From Litomosoides sigmodontis (taxonomy: Eukaryota; Nematoda; Chromadorea; Rhabditida; Onchocercidae): a stretch of 64,000 nucleotides of DNA. Below, in pieces: positions 25,601-39,100 of the stretch. The notes beneath the pieces were generated by a model. That model searched no databases. It was not told the origin of the DNA and saw only the letters and a list, made by a program, of their open reading frames with translations. The position numbers were made by a program, and so were the translations under genes. Within the stretch, counting starts at the first letter, position 1. Each line of letters begins with the position of its first letter. Location: NCBI GenBank assembly GCA_963070105.1, contig OY718806.1, forward strand, positions 4,981,865-5,045,864, written 5' to 3'.

Positions 25601-27167
25601 GCTGTATGTATTTGTGGCATTTAGTGCTATGCTCGCCTGGAAAAGCTTAGGTGACTTTTCTATCGTTAAAAGTACGTTTCACTACGTCGTTAGTTGCAAA
25701 CGTTTCCATCTCCTTCCCACTGTTATTGAAATATTTAATTGTTTGAATACCTTCAACAACCCTTCGACTTCCTACTCCTCCCGTTTTTTTAAATTAGTTG
25801 AAAATGTCTATTTCTTGCAATACACAAAATGCTTTCTGCGGCAATGGAAACAAACAATGCGCCGACATCTTTCTCTAAATATCATTGTAAAACGCATTCG
25901 CTTAATTTGTAAGGGTATTCAATTGACTGACAGAGTGATAAAATCATTAACAGCTGGCATCACAAGCTTAATCCGAAATTTACTGAATACCCTCTGACAG
26001 TAAGGAAAGCAGTCGTATTCCTTCCAGTTAGGCGGCTTCGTTGATGATTTAGATGAAAGGGTGTCAATGCATAGGTGTGAGAGGAAGGACGTCTAGCTTC
26101 TTCCTTAGCCCCTGAAAATGCCCTCACAAGCGAAGACTGATTTCTTCTAGATGCACTACTTCGCTATATAATGAATGGATGCTCTACGATAAATGCATTA
26201 TTCTCCGCGCGATTTCTTAGATCTTTCAGGGGAAGAGGGATTTAGAATCATTGCGGTATTTTTATTTGAAAAATAGGGGGAAAGTCCAGTCACTCAGTAA
26301 GAGGCAGTGATGGATGACAAATGAAGGGACAAACGAGCGGGTGGAGAATGAGTGCTACCGCAAATACTACACCTCACCCTTCTTTGCTAAGCCCATCAGC
26401 GTTTATTCCGAACCGAAATTGTTGACTGTCCTTCGATGAAGTTGGACGAAAGGGTCATTTGAGCCGTTATCGTGACTGCAACTGAGATCGGCGGATCATT
26501 TCATTAGCAGTCACTGAAGCATTATTGTACGAAATCGCTGTTTTAAAAATACCTGAGGAGAATTGAATCGTTTGATTTCTTTCCCACTGCATAAACTTAT
26601 AGTCATTGTTTTACGACATGAAGCGTGCATTATTCACCGTCTAGCACACTTGTCCCGAGGTTATAAAATTCTCATTCATTCACTATTCCGTTGTGTAATA
26701 CCTAAGACTTTGAAATGCAGTTTTGGTAGAGATGACAGCCGTCACTGTTGAAGCCCTCGCTTGTGGTTTCTTTTCGACATGTATCGCTACAGCTGCGGCC
26801 CTTATCAATGAAATTTTGTGTGAAACTTTCATTAAATGACTGGCGATTCATATGATCTACGCGTAATTTCAATCCATATATTTGATATCACCGATACATG
26901 AAGTTTATTGGCAAGGGAAAAAATATGTGGAGATAACAGTGAGGCAAGTGCTTCTAGAAGAGGACACGCCTAGAACACAAGGACACTTAGTTTTATTTAC
27001 ATCGCATAGTATTTGTTACTATCAGTTTATCGATCACGGTTTTCACAATTTCTTCCCCTTCAAAAGTTTCAATTTGTCTCAAATTTATCAAATTATAAGA
27101 ATTTGATGTAGCGAACGTACTTGGTGTTTTTAATGTTCCAAACGAGGAATTTTTATTAATGGTTGTT

Positions 27168-27187
27168 GTTTGTTTGTTTGTTTGTTG
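27168..27187. repeat. (GTTT)n microsatellite
   Basis: About five GTTT units in the gene-poor stretch. Confidence 0.85.
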
Positions 27188-29782
27188 TACACTCATTTCT
27201 AATGGTGCTATTGATGATGGCAATGACAATGGAAATGATGTCGATAATTATAGGGGCAGACAATCTCTTCGCTTTCTGATTTCGAAGAGATAATTAAGGC
27301 GGCAAGGTCTGTGCACCCATTTATGAGTGGAAGATTCAATTTAGCATCGATTTCATTTTCCTTTCCCTCTCCTATGATTGATTATCATCTATCGGGAATA
27401 AAAGCGGAAAATGTGAAAGAGATGGGATGCGCGCTGATCATCCTGCGGCATCAACCAATACTTGTTGGTGACTGGAAAGCTCTTTCATGTTCAACATCCT
27501 GGAAAAGAATTCACGAACAGTAGCAGTAAGCATCATTCTGTGCAAATTAATAATAGTAATGAGATTAATTTCCTGTCAAAATCACGTTCAGCGATATTGG
27601 CTGGATTAAAGGAAATTACTTTTGTAACTTCTGTCAAATTGCCAAAGAATTACAGATTTTATTGCTCGAAATTTCTTCACTTTATGTTAGGATTTCGTAG
27701 AGATCAATTTCAAGCTTTAAGTTCATAATTTTGTAAAATTCCGTTATTCGAAGTGTTGCTTCTTAAAAAAAATCATAGTTTTCATGAATCATTGCCGAAA
27801 GCAATGTCACGGTTTAGCTCTTATATTTAAAATTTTGAAAACAGGACTTTTCTGCTTCCTATTGTAAAGCATTTTCTCTTTTATATTGTTGAGCATTAAA
27901 ATCTTCCCTCCGCTGAAGTAACTTATTTTTGTATACGTGTTTCATTCTAATTAAAAACGGACTGCCAAGATCTACTGCCTTTTCTTTGTAACGCACTTCC
28001 GCTGTTTGTTTCGTCCCATCTCTGGGGAAAAAGGGCAGGAAACAGTTAATAAATAACCTTTCAAAAGTTAAATTAGTCACTAATTTCTGCACAATGCTTC
28101 CACATTTGCCCAATTTGCATAGGGACATTTGCTTAATTAGTAGATTGTCGCAAACAGACGAAATTGATACGTGTCATTACCTACTTACTGCTCAGGATGT
28201 ATCAGATTTAAAGGTTTAAAGACTGAAAAAATTTTTAATAAGTGTTGATAAGAATGTAAGGTAAATAAAAAAATGGATGATAAATGAAGGGATGTATGGT
28301 GATTTATGATTATGTAATTTGCTTAGAGTAACCATAAGGATACTGAAGGGCACTCTATCTAGTCAACATAAGGACGACGAAGGACATTGGTCCATTACAT
28401 TATCGATATTACAACCATCGCTGTATATGAAGGCCAACTGCAACAAGTCAAGCATATGACGATTACGTGTGATCAGTTGTTGCTGTCCTTAACCGCTTTT
28501 TAAAACAATAACTCTCAACGTATTTACTTAGTCTTATCGTAGTCATTAGGCTCATTAGCTACGATAGATAGAAGAGAGTGAATACGTATCATCTTTTTAT
28601 ATAATGAGTAATGCAATATAAATTTATATCAGTCTTATAATGTGCACAAGGCTGCTTACTGTATAGGGCGTGCTTTAATATGTCATCATTTTTCATAAAA
28701 TACAACAAACATAGCAGTAATTTATTTCCACCATTTTGTAAGAATTGATTGTGGATACTGCAATTGCGCGAATGTTTTAATCAATCTTGTGTTCCGTGAT
28801 ATAAAATGAAAGCGTGGGATAATTTTAACAGGATGTTAAAAAGCGTTATATCATTTTTCCCTTAGTGAAAAGCTAACAGCAAAAGATCGCAGTCAGAGTT
28901 CTCGTTGATTAACATATTGATGAAGTGAAGCTTTCATTCAAATACTCCAGCACAGTTTGCAAATTTGGCTAGCATTCATTAACGAGTGGTATTTGACTGT
29001 GCGTGCATGAATGCTGCGTTTGCAGGTGTTGCTATTATTGCTCGATGGCCATTTTTCAGCGCCCCATTCCTTTCATTTACTTTCTTAGTGACTACTTCCT
29101 CTTCTCTATTTAACTAATTTATTTATTTTATTAAGGACAGGAAAAAAAAGCGTCAACTCATTCGTCCCACTGATCCAGCTGTTGAATTAAGTAATTGCAC
29201 GGAGAAGTGAGTTCAGTTCGTAGGTTGATTAATGACGGCGTTGAATTATTCAGTGATGTTAATCTTCCTCGTCAGAGTCGCACAGAGATTCATCAATTTT
29301 TGGCGCATGGATGCTGCAGCATTTGCTGAAGTTGTCAGCGTGAGAGTGAAGAATTGTTGCAACATATCTTCCAACAAGTGGAAGCGTCATGATTAATGCT
29401 TAACACTTAATATTAGATTATTCTTCATCAAATTTGACCAATTCACTGTCGTCCTCACAAGACATCAAGTAATCTAATTCTTCTCTAATCAACTTTCTCT
29501 CGGAAGATTTAGCTCATTTCACTAATTTATCGGGTAAGATGTCACCATTCCTTGACATACGTGTGATGGTATCTTCGACGATATCCAAAAATTAACACTA
29601 CCAAAGAAATTTTAAAATTCTAGCGAAACTTTCAGGACATAGAGCTTATTACCTTCATTGGAAGAGTGACTTTCCCTGTATTTTCGTTCTTCTTCCATGA
29701 TGCTGACGAGAGCAGGACTTCTGGATAATCCATATCCACTAGCTGCCTATACCTGCACCAGTCATTCTTCCTCCATGCACAA

Positions 29783-29804
29783 CTCTCTCTCTCTCTCTCT
29801 CTCT
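29783..29804. repeat. (CT)n microsatellite
   Basis: Eleven CT units followed by an imperfect CT-rich tail to about 29829. Confidence 0.9.
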
Positions 29805-30278
29805 TTCTTTCTCTATCTCTCCCTCTTCTCTTCACCAGCAACATTGGAAAACATTTTCTTCCTCCTCACAATGCCGCACTTTTTATAGTTCATTTCAATC
29901 TACCTGTTCCACAGATACTTTCAACCAGAACGCTTTACCAATACTTCATTCTTCCGTCTTATGTATTTTAATCCAAATTTCTTCACAAATATTACAAGCA
30001 ATTGGTCCACTTCGTCATTTTTATTTGTTATTTCAAATAATTTGTGCTGCCTCTTTGTCTATCTATGCATCTTCCTCACTTACTAATTCCATTTCGCGTC
30101 AATCTTCCGCACTTCTTTTTCAAAGTTATATTTAAGTATATGTTAAATTATTAGCAACTATCCTTGTATTTTTTAATACGACAAGTCATTATGCAACGCT
30201 ATAGAGATAACAGCACACAATCAGTTCTTTTTGTCACCAAAAGAATCGTTTGATCATTGCCGAAGCGTAGCAATTGTA

Positions 30279-30282
<4 letters not shown>

Positions 30283-30309
<27 letters not shown>
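30283..30309. repeat. (GT)n microsatellite
   Basis: About 13 GT units preceded by two GTAT units. The complementary (CA)n tract lies about 230 bases downstream. Confidence 0.92.
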
Positions 30310-30532
30310 CGGCGATCCTATTTGAACAGTGTATGTGCATGACTGGGATGGTCGTATCTATGACGGTGGGAGTATAAGAATGCCACGCAACATTTTCGAC
30401 CTTTGGTTTTAGGATATTTGCATCACTACATACGATTCAAATAAATGACACACTCGCAGCAATCAGAATTTTGCCATTAAAATGGACATAGGTGCATGCA
30501 CGAACGTATATTCCTGGAAGCACACACGGACG

Positions 30533-30535
<3 letters not shown>

Positions 30536-30570
<35 letters not shown>

Positions 30571-30584
30571 TATATATATATATA
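30536..30584. repeat. Compound (CA)n-(TA)n microsatellite
   Basis: CA units from 30536 to 30567, then GTG, then TA units to 30584. It is the reverse complement of the GT tract upstream, so the two could pair. Confidence 0.92.
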
Positions 30585-31419
30585 TGTATGCGGGGTCGGA
30601 AAACTCGATGAAAACATACCAAATGCAACGGCCGTAAAGTTGTGGGAGTTTTTTTTGATTGCAATTTATCATGCTAAATTTATTGCTGCGTGAATAGTTT
30701 TTGATGTGGCGGATGTGTCAGTGCAACATTTGTTGACACATCCGGCGGATATTTCTACTCTCTACAGGTTCTTGCATATTTTTCACATTTTTTCCAGCTT
30801 TCGTACAACTAGTTCTAGTGCTGTCTTTCGCAAGAAGATTTGAAGAAGATAGCATTACTCCACTCTCACACCGTTTTGGTATGAAAGTAGAGTAGTGATG
30901 TCATGTGTTCGTTGTATGGTGAAATTGGAAGCGAAAAATTGATGCATAAAACAGGATTGTGTAAAATCAATGAGTCGCTCACCTATTGGCGCACAACGCT
31001 TCATGGTTGAATACATTTAAAGATTGAATTTTGGAATGACTGGAAACTTCGTCCTCTTTGGTTCCAACTACGTATCGCAGGAAAATATGGCGTTTCCCTA
31101 CTTAACGCTACATTTTCTCCCGGGATTTCCCATAAAGTAGGATCAGTTTGACAAAGGAATCACTTTAATGAACAAGCTCAATGATGAATTAAAATCTGGC
31201 ACGATCCGATTTCAAATCAATTATTTTTATTCTCTTTGTATCAAATTTCTTTCAAAGTTCTGTTCTGTGAAAGAGATTATCTTCTTTCCTTCAATGCAAT
31301 TCGATTTTATCAAAGCTTATCAGCGTACTTCTTAGATTGAAATACAGAGAGATTCTTATCAATGTTTATAATTCATCAATTTCTTCTCCTTTTTCCTCCT
31401 GTAAGTTTATCACCTTGAC

Positions 31420-32060
31420 CTGTGAATGCCTTTATTCGAACTGTTTACTATATCCCTTCGGAGATGGACTCAACTTTTCCGCGTGGATCCGGGAAATTGA
31501 GTTCTTCTGGCGAGCCTGAGCAACCGATTCGCTGCACTTCAGTGACTGCCGTCATTAATTTGAGGGCAGTATCACGCCCTCTCTATCGGTGTGCTCATCC
31601 ACAAGCTAGCTAAACAGTTATAAGCATTAAGCAGATAAGGTAGCTTACCTCAATTGCTCGTAGAAACTGTTTGTTAAGAAGCTTGATTTTCGCACAAAAA
31701 ATACGGATGAAAAGTGAATGGTTGCTATTGTCTGTCGGGCACACATAAGCACGCAGACTGTGGACACATCGGTATGCATGGCGATTGCAGTGTGTCGCAA
31801 GGTTTACTGCTACTGCTGCATGTGAAGGGAGCCATGGTTGGGCGGGACTCCTCGACAGACATATTGCCGGATGCTGTTCCGTTCGCAACGGCGACCACTT
31901 CCACCCAAGCATCAGCATCACCTCTCCCAAATGTCCAGTGGCGGCTTCTCGATCGCCTTCTTAGCAAGAATGCCATGTCTCTTGTACAGTGCGCTTTCTG
32001 TGAGCCGTTTGTTTGCGTGCTAGGAACGCGTGACACCTTACTTGTTTGCCTTTTAGTTCC
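31420..32060. other. GC-richer island upstream of the IgSF gene
   Basis: Base composition rises well above the surrounding AT-rich sequence, especially at 31730-32050. Overlapping open frames of 118 codons (+) and 103 codons (-) run across it. Neither has recognisable domains or a clear splice context. It could be a promoter or 5' UTR exon region for the adhesion gene at 33145, or an undetected exon. Nothing in the sequence decides between these. Confidence 0.3.
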
Positions 32061-33144
32061 TTCCTGTTGATTGCACTTGTGATTAATAAAACATAGCCAC
32101 AGCTTTCACGTATTCTTTTTGGATGATATACATACCTACGCCGCTTACATTTATTCATTCATTTCATTCTTTATGTCATTTCACAACTCTTACCTTTCGC
32201 AATATCCGCCTATTTAAATGTGCTAATTTTATTAAGCATAATGCCAATTTTCGATTGTTTTGAAAAACTTAAAATGATGAGTTGATTAAAAATAGCGCTG
32301 TGACATACATAGTTCACACGACTGGAAGAAGCGAGAGAAATTCATTTTTGCTGTCAGGGTTTTTTTGTTGCTGCTAAGTAAATTTTAAAATTGTGAAAAT
32401 CAAATTCCCATTATAACGAAAGCGGTCATTTCCATTTGTGGCTAATGATGAAATAGTTTTTCGAAGTCTTGAAATAATTTTAAAACAAAGTTCCTTTCCC
32501 CATTAGCTTTGCATTCGTTTCATGCTGGCGTCCTTCCCTTTTTCTGACCTAATTCATACTCCAAGCCTTAGTAGCACAGTGGAGTGGCCATTAGTTATCG
32601 ACTTTTCACGGAAGTAAAGCAGTGTTGGAATGTCGCTTTCCCTTTTTGTTCTGCCCATACATCTGTGCTGCTTTTGGAATGGCATTAGTGATGAAATCAA
32701 GGACTATTTTCCAAAATTTCTCAATCATCCAACCGAGACAACAAGACGGGTAAATCTGCTGGCATCATTATTCCTGCAAGAAGGAATCTTCTTTAATCCG
32801 TGCAGTCGAGAAATGCGTAGCTTAGTAGTTTCCGTGTGATCCCGTACACTTCTGCGGTGAACGATTTTGTTGATAAGCAGTAATTTGTTATTTCAATTAT
32901 ATATTGGTGGAATGACTCATTCTACATTTAAGAGTAAATTTTAAAATTCGATTTTGAATCTTTCATGTGAAAAACAACCTTAAAGCTGCTGTACTTTTTT
33001 TGCAAGTGTATTTTTTGCTCACTGTTTTTTGAGATAATGCCGTTTTGAACATTAAGGACGTCGTCACACATGAACACCAAAAATCTTAACACTGAACATT
33101 TCGAAAAACGAACACTGTTTTATTTTAGGTGGTAGGCGAATGTG

Positions 33145-36100
33145 ATGGCTTGCAACGTTACTTGTCTTATTTTTTTTACGTCCCTTACACTCTTCAACTG
33201 TGTGAAAGCTACCATAACAACGAAAGGACGTCGTTTCATTGTCGATGAAGGTGACAACGTTGAATTGCCCTGCAACATACGTGATATTGGTATGCTTATG
33301 TTTATCCTGAGAATAACGCAGTAAGCTTGTGCGAAAAAAACAAGACTAAATTTAATCCGGGGCAACGGAAAATTAATGGTAATTCAAGCAACTCAATTCA
33401 CCTTCTCTCTAGAACTCCGCTCTTATGTCATGCACTGATTTTGTTTCAAAATTTTACTGCTTCTCAAGATTGAAGATTGAAGAAAAAATTGAAAATTGTA
33501 AAAATCTGTAGGGGAAAACACAGTAGTGATATGGAAGCGAGGAGAGCTAGTATTGTTTACTGATGAAGAAGTTTTTCATGAAGATCAACGATTCCAATTA
33601 CGCAGGAAAGATAATGTTAGTTTCTACTTCTTAAAGTTAATTGCGAATTATTTGTGCCTTCCATCTTTTGAAAAATACTTAACACTTTTCCGTTATTATC
33701 AAGTCTGTGCTGTACTGGAACTACCGGTCAGTTATGACTGGATGTTAATACTGTCCCATCGTGTTGCTCTGATGAGGAGAAACGGAGTGTTATTAGAAAT
33801 ACTCATGGGAGTTTCCTTGTGTCAACAAATTTCATCAATTTTATTTATTTCCTTGTTAGTTAAATTAAGTCATATTCATAAATTATCGGGAATTAGCAAA
33901 TTTTGGAGTAAGATGAAATTGGAACGGCGCGTTCAGCGTTTGTCGAAATACTTATCACACTATCAACACTCGAAGTGTGGAGAGATAAAGATTTCTGTGG
34001 ATGAGGGCAGCTATCGATGCATTTATCGGATACTTTCTTTTTTAGCTATCGGTTACTTTCTTCGTTACTTGCATCATTTACGGATAATTGATCATTTGAT
34101 TTTAACTTCGTCAAAATATAATTTCATAATGCCAATAAGAAATTTAATTAAATTCATTCAATTATCTCTTCTGCATCACTGCTATAAATTTTATAAGTTT
34201 CCACCGTCACTTCAGCCACTGTTATTGGTTGACAACTTCGTTTCGTACATACATTTTGCTATCTCTGCAATATTATCCCAAACACTAAAATTCATCGTAC
34301 ATCTCAAACTATGACCTTTTTTGTGCAGACATGAAACGTCATATCCCGATAGTCTTTTTTGAATTTCACACGACTACTAACAGAAACCGGCATCCTTCTG
34401 TTTCGTCCGTTCTCAATTTTCTACACACTCACTCAGAAATGCAATGAGATAGTTGTTTGAAAAGGCACATGCATTCACTTTTTAAGATTCCAAAGCAAGT
34501 CATTCTTTTCAGCCTTGAATCATCGAGTTCATCAGAAATACAGTTTTCAAAAGTTTTAGCAACGCGTAGTAAACTCACTGAAATATTTTTAGCATTTTTA
34601 TCAATAAATTTTTAGAATTTCACATTAGTTATCGAACGAGTAGAGCCATACGATGGCGCAAAATATGTTTGTGAAATAACGTCACCTGAAATGTCAATAA
34701 CGCATACATTAGAAGTGAACGGTATGGTTCTCATCCTTGCTTTTTTTTCATTTGAGCAAACATATAAGTGTTATGTCTGTTTGAATTGAAAAAACTCAAA
34801 GTTTGGCTAAATATTTTTGTGCTAACCGTGAAATAAAAATCGCAAACAACGAAACAACAAATTTTTCTATTGTGAATTGGAATTTGAAATTTTGATAGAT
34901 TTGCTAAGCTATTAAGCTATTTGAACTACTCCAGTAAAATAAGGAAATAATGCTAATCAATTAATTGAAAGTGGCAAAGCCAAAGCAAAGCTATTTTCGT
35001 GCTTACTTTGCAAATTTCTTTTCTTCAACTAAACGTATTTAGTACATCCTATGGTTTCTATATCGCCGGATACAAATCCATTGCTGGTGAATGTTGGCGA
35101 GAATATGGTCATCAAATGCTCAGTATCTGGTAATCCGCCACCAAAAGTTACATGGACCCGACAGGTCGTTTATAGCTTTGTTTCTGAACCTTCCAAATTA
35201 TAGTTTTACTTTCCGTTGATGTTTGAATCGACAAATTGTGCTGAATGATTAAGCATGGAACTGTTAATGGAATGGACCATTTGATTTAAAGTTCATCTCT
35301 AAACTGTACTCTTGTTTTATAAGCTTTAACGAAAATGTTTGGTTCATTTATAGAACGGTCGGAAGATGCCAGCAAGAGCCACATCAAAAGATGGGCAGCT
35401 AAGGATAACTCGCGTAACGGTGGATGATAGCGGCGTGTATGAATGTACAGCATCAAATAATGTCGGTGTTGATGCGCATGATACCATCGAAGTTCGCGTG
35501 CAGGGTAATTCTTTATTTAAGTTAATCTTTAGATATGTTTTAGAGATCTTGAATTAGAAATTAATGCATTTCATAGACTTATGACTTGATTTCGTCTCAA
35601 ATTTCAAATTTCGTGGAATTGTTAATAAACTCATAAAAGATGCTAATTTTGCATAAGGTATTGATGTCTGTTTCGCAAACAGTTTTGTGTAAATTTCGAA
35701 TTTAATAGGAATGACTGTCAAAAAATTATGCTTTGTGATACGAAGGTGAATGTGTAACACTTTGAAGGTTTAATTGCGTGTAAAATTGGACAAATTAGGT
35801 ATAGAACCCACCCATAAAATATATATCATCGTAGCGTGTTCATTGAACTGAAAATATGATAGGAAAGATAGCTGATCGCTACTGATATCACTTTTAGGAA
35901 AACGAATGCGGTTACCTAGAAGTCTTCCAATAAGGGTAGTTTTAGGTGTTTTAATTAGTGGTTTCTTTCCTTAACTTCCCTCCGCAAACAACACCGACAC
36001 TCTTTTCAATATGTCCGAATTACAGGGATTCGAAGTTATTGCTTAGGGTCTTTCCCCGCTAGATTTCAGATACTTTTTGTATTTTTCGAAAACCGGAAAT

Positions 36101-39100
36101 GAGCACATCCAGAAAATTTATGAATTAGCCTGGGAAGTAAGTATCCATTGCATTAAACTTCACATAAGCCTCATCGTAAACAATTAGTGGCAAATATGCT
36201 CTGTTTACTAAACTCAATTATCTATTGATATACTTTGTCCAAAAAAATCACTTCTTGAGAAAATCGTAAAAAAGCTGCCCTGCGAGCAATTAGTCCGTCA
36301 GTTGAATCATCGGAAAAAATGAAACTGTAGATGCGAGTACGGCCGTTTACAACTTGAAAAGATGAGTTAGTTCGAAGTTAGCTCTAGAAGTGACAAGGAT
36401 GAGAATCTCAGTAGAGTTTCTTTTCTGTAATAAGTTTCATCTATCTTTCAGTGAGGGAAAATGACGAGCTAACTGCACCAAGTTAACCTTTAATGAGTGA
36501 CAGATATTTGTAACTGGCATGGTGTGATCATAAAAAATATTCGCTGCTAATACTCAGTTTTACAATGATATTAATATTTTAATTTGAAACTGCTGTGCTT
36601 TAGAGGGAAGCGGGTTATTGAAAAGTTCAGGAAGTTTTGATCAATTTAATATCAACTACATAACTATTTTGAAATTAATCATTTGATTTTATTCTTTATT
36701 TCAGCGGAACAGTACGGAACGCATGAGCCGTGTGAGTTTTCATACGTTCTTTTATTTTCTCTCCAATCAATACTTGCATGTTTTTGCCAATTTACTCGGT
36801 TTTCGAATGAGAATCACGCAGTTTAACCTGCAATTAATGATTCGTATGCAATTACTCCCTTACTCTCCTCTTGAAAAACAAACTTGTGGGAAATGAAGGT
36901 GGGTGGTTCTGTTACCTTATAATGTGGTCATGTACGTCATCATAACCTTTGCTGATTATATCCATTTATCTTAAAACAATTTTTTGGGAACGAAAATTTT
37001 GAGCTTACCTTTATTTTTTTCCTCTATTTATGGAAAGGATTTGAAGTTTGTTTGCTTGTGTAGTGATTGCTATAACTGAGATTTCTTTGTCTCTTACTGA
37101 TTAATGTCTGTATTTAAGAGGTCAACCACCGATATGATCCACTTTTCTGTGGATTTATCTTTTTCTTCGTCAAACAGTTGATTGATTCATGGAGATCGGA
37201 AGTCACACACTTTACTCGTCTTCTTTTATCCTCTTTCTATTGACCATTCATTAAAGTCGGCATATCATTTTTTAAAGGCTGTTTGGTAGTGATCGATTCG
37301 ATCCACAAATGTAAAACATGTTAATTAGTTCACATAAGGCAATTACTTTTTTTTCGGTAAAAATTTTTATGGCAAAGACAAGGTTGATTTATCTAATGTG
37401 TTCAATTCTAAGGCTACCTTATGGTAGTACAGCCGATGAGAGGGAGTAACGAATTTAATTGTTTGATCTTTTCCTTCACTTACGCCATCATGTGTAGCTT
37501 TGGTTGCATCATTTTTGTAGATGTCTTGTGGACGCTCCCACTTTGTAGAAGAGATCCAAAACACGTGCTTTTTGCTTATAATTTATCCAAGCTGCAACGA
37601 GTGTGCCGTTAATTTACCTGTAATTTCACCTTCAGGTTCCTCTATGTATTACTTTTATGGAATTAAGGGAGCGCTACTTTTTTGTAATATAGCAAGTATT
37701 GTAGATGAGTGAATGCCTGCATTATGCATTTTCGTTTTGATGCTTGTGCTGCATTGCCATCAAATTATTCCCATAATTCCGCTAAAATTTACATTGCTTA
37801 CATCATTATGTCTTCTCTTTCTACTGTAATATATTTTGGAATGTTGATTATTAATGCCCTTTTTGAATATCTTTCTCTAAACTAAATATATGCCTACAAG
37901 AAAACCTTTATCCACCCCGCTTTTCTACCTATCAAATACCACTGATAGATTAATTTGAAATTTAAGCATTTATGACTGATTCCTTCTTCACGGAATTTAG
38001 TATTCAACCAACTCTATCAATAATATGCCCACCAAAACCACCCGTTTTTTGTTGTCTCTAAGTTCCAGTTTTTCTCACTCTAAATTTTTTAGTTCTTGAG
38101 TAAAAATCACACAAAAAAGTGGTCAGTCTAACAGTGCAATTTTAATATTTTTAGTTGCACCATGGGTGGATTCAGTATATTCATACATACCGGTAAAGTT
38201 AGGTCAAGATATCAACTTAACCTGTAAATACAACGCTGAACCATCACCGCAAGTTGATTGGATTTACAATGGATTCACAATCAACGTTAGTCATTCAATT
38301 TTTTTCTTAAAATATATCATTCTATGTGCTGCGCGTGAATTACGACGAAAGGTTAAAGCGGTTAATATCCGTTTGTTGTATGTTTCATAGAATAGCAATG
38401 AGATGGGAGATGGCTTATTCGCTCCAGGAGATGGTAACAGGCTCTTTCTGTTATATGAAATTTCTAAATTGCACATTGTATTTTTTTTTGAACAGAAGCT
38501 AAAGAAAGACATCTTCTAAAGTTTCACATACTTAATTCATTTCAATACTTTTTGTTGAAGTTAAATAATCCCTTGTTCTTATCAGTCAGTGATAGAATGG
38601 GAAAGTTGAAGCGTTGACAGCATTCGTTCTCAAATTGTCGCTATCAGAGAATTCGACGACACTGAGGAGGAGGATGGCAGGAAGATGGTCAGTGACACGA
38701 CACGGCACATCCTCCTTACTCTCTTTATCCTTTGCAGTGAGCAAATGGAGGATGGAGGAGGACAAGCCACACGGCCTGAGCAGATGTCGCCTTCTTCCAT
38801 CCTGTCCTGACTGACGTCACTCATGTGTCATTTGAAGCATACAGAGAACGAATAAAAAGATTAAATTTCGGATGAGAGCTGTAAGCAGATTAAATAGCTC
38901 TTATTACTACTGCCACTGCTATACCCCAACGAGAAGATCGCTGCGGTACAACACCGCCGTCAAATTACATCACCAAAATAGCCCATTTCCGGCTCAATTC
39001 ATCAGCGCATCTGTACCGCATATATGGAGATAAAGCACATACGCTTCTAACAAGCTGAAATTATTAAAAGTCAATGAAGTGCTAGGAAAGGAAAAGATGG

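Noticed and set aside
25599..25997. 132-codon open frame, plus a nearby 62-codon frame at about 25315-25501
   Set aside because: Lengths are near chance expectation for the window. No family match and no consistent chain of exons.
38614..38824. Overlapping + and - open frames in a GGAGGA-rich patch of an IgSF intron
   Set aside because: No domain, no phase-compatible splice sites. Open frames follow from local GC content.
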